DNA from: an uncultured Acetatifactor sp.
GTDB taxonomy: Bacteria; Bacillota; Clostridia; Lachnospirales; Lachnospiraceae
Length of the DNA stretch: 23,830 nt
Direction: 5' to 3'
NCBI GenBank assembly: GCA_948896875.1
Contig: CAQUWW010000013.1
Span: 22,949 to 46,778 of the forward strand
Numbering within the stretch: the stretch's first letter is position 1; every line of letters starts with the position of its first letter. Positions 23,013 to 23,830 of the stretch are shown here, piece by piece. The position numbers and the translations under genes are program-made. The notes under the pieces are model-generated. The model was not told where the DNA came from. It saw nothing but the letters and a program-made list of their open reading frames with translations, and did no database searches.

Positions 23013-23541
23013 AATCCACAGACAAATCAGGATAAATATTGACCCGAATTTTATCATGGAAGGTATAGGACCTGACGTCAAACGCATTCTGTTCAAAAAA
23101 GTAGACGAAAACAGTCTGATTTTTGGGATTTACAATCCAATATTCCCGTACCCCGGCGTCTGCATATAAATTCAGCTTGCGGACATAATCGTGACTGGAA
23201 GTGCTGGGAGAAACAATCTCAATAATCCAGTCCGGGGCACCCGAACACCCGTTGTCGGTAAGCTTTTTCGGATCACATATGACGCTGATATCAGGCTCTA
23301 CAATCGTTCGTTTGTCATCGAACAGTTTGACGGCGAAAGGAGCCGGATAGACTTCACAGGAACCGGCTTTTTCCTGAATGTAATTTCCGATGAGGATATG
23401 CAGAGCGGATAATATCTTCTGATGGATACGGCTGGGTGCCGCCATGGAATAAAACTGGCCGTTAATTAATTCTGCCCGGACCGTTTCAGGCAGATTATAA
23501 TAATCTTCTTCCGTATAGTATTTTGTCTGTGCTAATTCCAT
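22996..23541 (-). CDS. Uma2 (DUF820) family putative restriction-like nuclease
   Basis: 181 residues from the ATG at 23541 (AAAGGAAAGGAA just upstream; the ten-codon upstream extension has no ribosome site). Uma2 proteins have a PD-(D/E)XK nuclease fold and are common in cyanobacteria and Firmicutes as standalone genes of unknown role. The motifs are present: 'ELINGQFYSM' (24-33), 'VEPDISVICD' with D84, 'PDWIIEIVSPST' with E108, 'DYVRKLNLYADAGVREYWIVNP' with K122 and the helix after it. Length is usual. It is convergent with murF, overlapping its end by 17 bases. Substrate unknown; no transposase or partner visible. Confidence 0.9.
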   Translation of the reverse strand: MELAQTKYYTEEDYYNLPETVRAELINGQFYSMAAPSRIHQKILSALHILIGNYIQEKAGSCEVYPAPFAVKLFDDKRTIVEPDISVICDPKKLTDNGCSGAPDWIIEIVSPSTSSHDYVRKLNLYADAGVREYWIVNPKNQTVFVYFFEQNAFDVRSYTFHDKIRVNIYPDLSVDFTELS

Positions 23542-23591
23542 AATTGAATTCCTTTCCTTTGGATGAAGCAAAAAACGGTTAGATTGTTTTT

Positions 23592-23600
23592 ATCATAACA
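23592..23600 (-). promoter_or_regulatory. Extended -10 promoter of the Uma2 gene
   Basis: On the minus strand TGT precedes TATGAT (23597-23592), the extended -10 form; no good -35 is seen 17 bases upstream. Predicted leader ~44 bases. Confidence 0.4.
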
Positions 23601-23606
23601 TGAAAA

Positions 23607-23693
23607 TGCCGGCTTTTCTATTCTAAAAACATTTTTAACAAAAAAGTTTTTAAACAAAAAGGGCAGCCGGCAAAATAAGATTTATAAAATCTT
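23607..23693. repeat. Cluster of AT-rich inverted repeats near the window end
   Basis: TGCCGGCT (23607-23614)/AGCCGGCA (23665-23672) encloses TAAAAAC (23624-23630)/GTTTTTA (23646-23652); directly after it AAGATTT-ATA-AAATCTT (23677-23693) is a perfect 7-bp palindrome. The whole gap 23542-23830 is very AT-rich and shows no gene that I can support; its last ~90 bases stay open in one frame (see findings). Confidence 0.6.
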
Positions 23694-23830
23694 AACCTAT
23701 TTTATTCTCGTTTATGAGAAAATAAAGGGTAATTATAAAAATGCCGAACCAAACGGAAATCAGACGTTACAATTTACGGCAAGGCCGTGAACTATAACGA
23801 TCAGACCAGCGAGGCGAAAGGGTATCAGGC

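Overview
The window looks like chromosomal DNA of an anaerobic Firmicute, most likely a Lachnospiraceae-type Clostridium. This rests on near-consensus sigma-A promoters, strong AGGAGG-type ribosome sites, a T-box leader on an aminoacyl-tRNA synthetase gene, an ileS of the long type 2 form, and moderate G+C with AT-rich gaps. The assignment is inference from gene content; no 16S or marker search was possible.

Layout. Bases 3-752 hold the (probably 5'-clipped) end of an ABC-2 permease. Bases 976-2640 are a small graveyard on the minus strand: a live-looking RelB-type antitoxin/PIN toxin pair, followed by the wreck of a type I restriction specificity gene (hsdS), by the tail of a second RelB-like antitoxin and the first residues of a YafQ-like toxin, and, upstream of the pair, by the last ~50 codons of a phage large terminase. 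Bases 2790-3501 are a long RNA leader: consensus promoter, Ile (AUC) T-box with terminator, then a second block of well-paired helices that includes a three-way junction. It controls ileS (3502-6672). A separate promoter drives glycogen phosphorylase (6770-9340), followed by a lipoprotein metallophosphoesterase (9410-10390).

Bases 10391-10567 contain a duplicated 30-base element and a 21-bp interrupted hairpin directly ahead of an aconitase-superfamily hydratase (10568-12880). Next come a methyltransferase with different codon use (12889-13689), an SseB-domain protein and a terminator. A TTG-started Gly/Asn-rich protein with calcium-binding-type loops (14566-15870) converges on an ABC-F ATPase (15898-17880, minus) with a bidirectional terminator between them. 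Then follow a membrane-anchored M23-like (SpoIIQ-like) protein, an amidohydrolase, the cell-wall pair ddl-murF (D-Ala-D-Ala synthesis and its attachment to the peptidoglycan precursor), and a convergent Uma2 protein. The last ~290 bases are AT-rich with inverted repeats.

Most genes are ordinary housekeeping. The parts that deserve a second look are RNA-level: the post-T-box structured block before ileS, the repeat/hairpin before the hydratase, the hairpins before ddl and the ABC-F gene; and the unrecognised TTG-started protein. I see no CRISPR array, rRNA, tRNA or intact insertion sequence.
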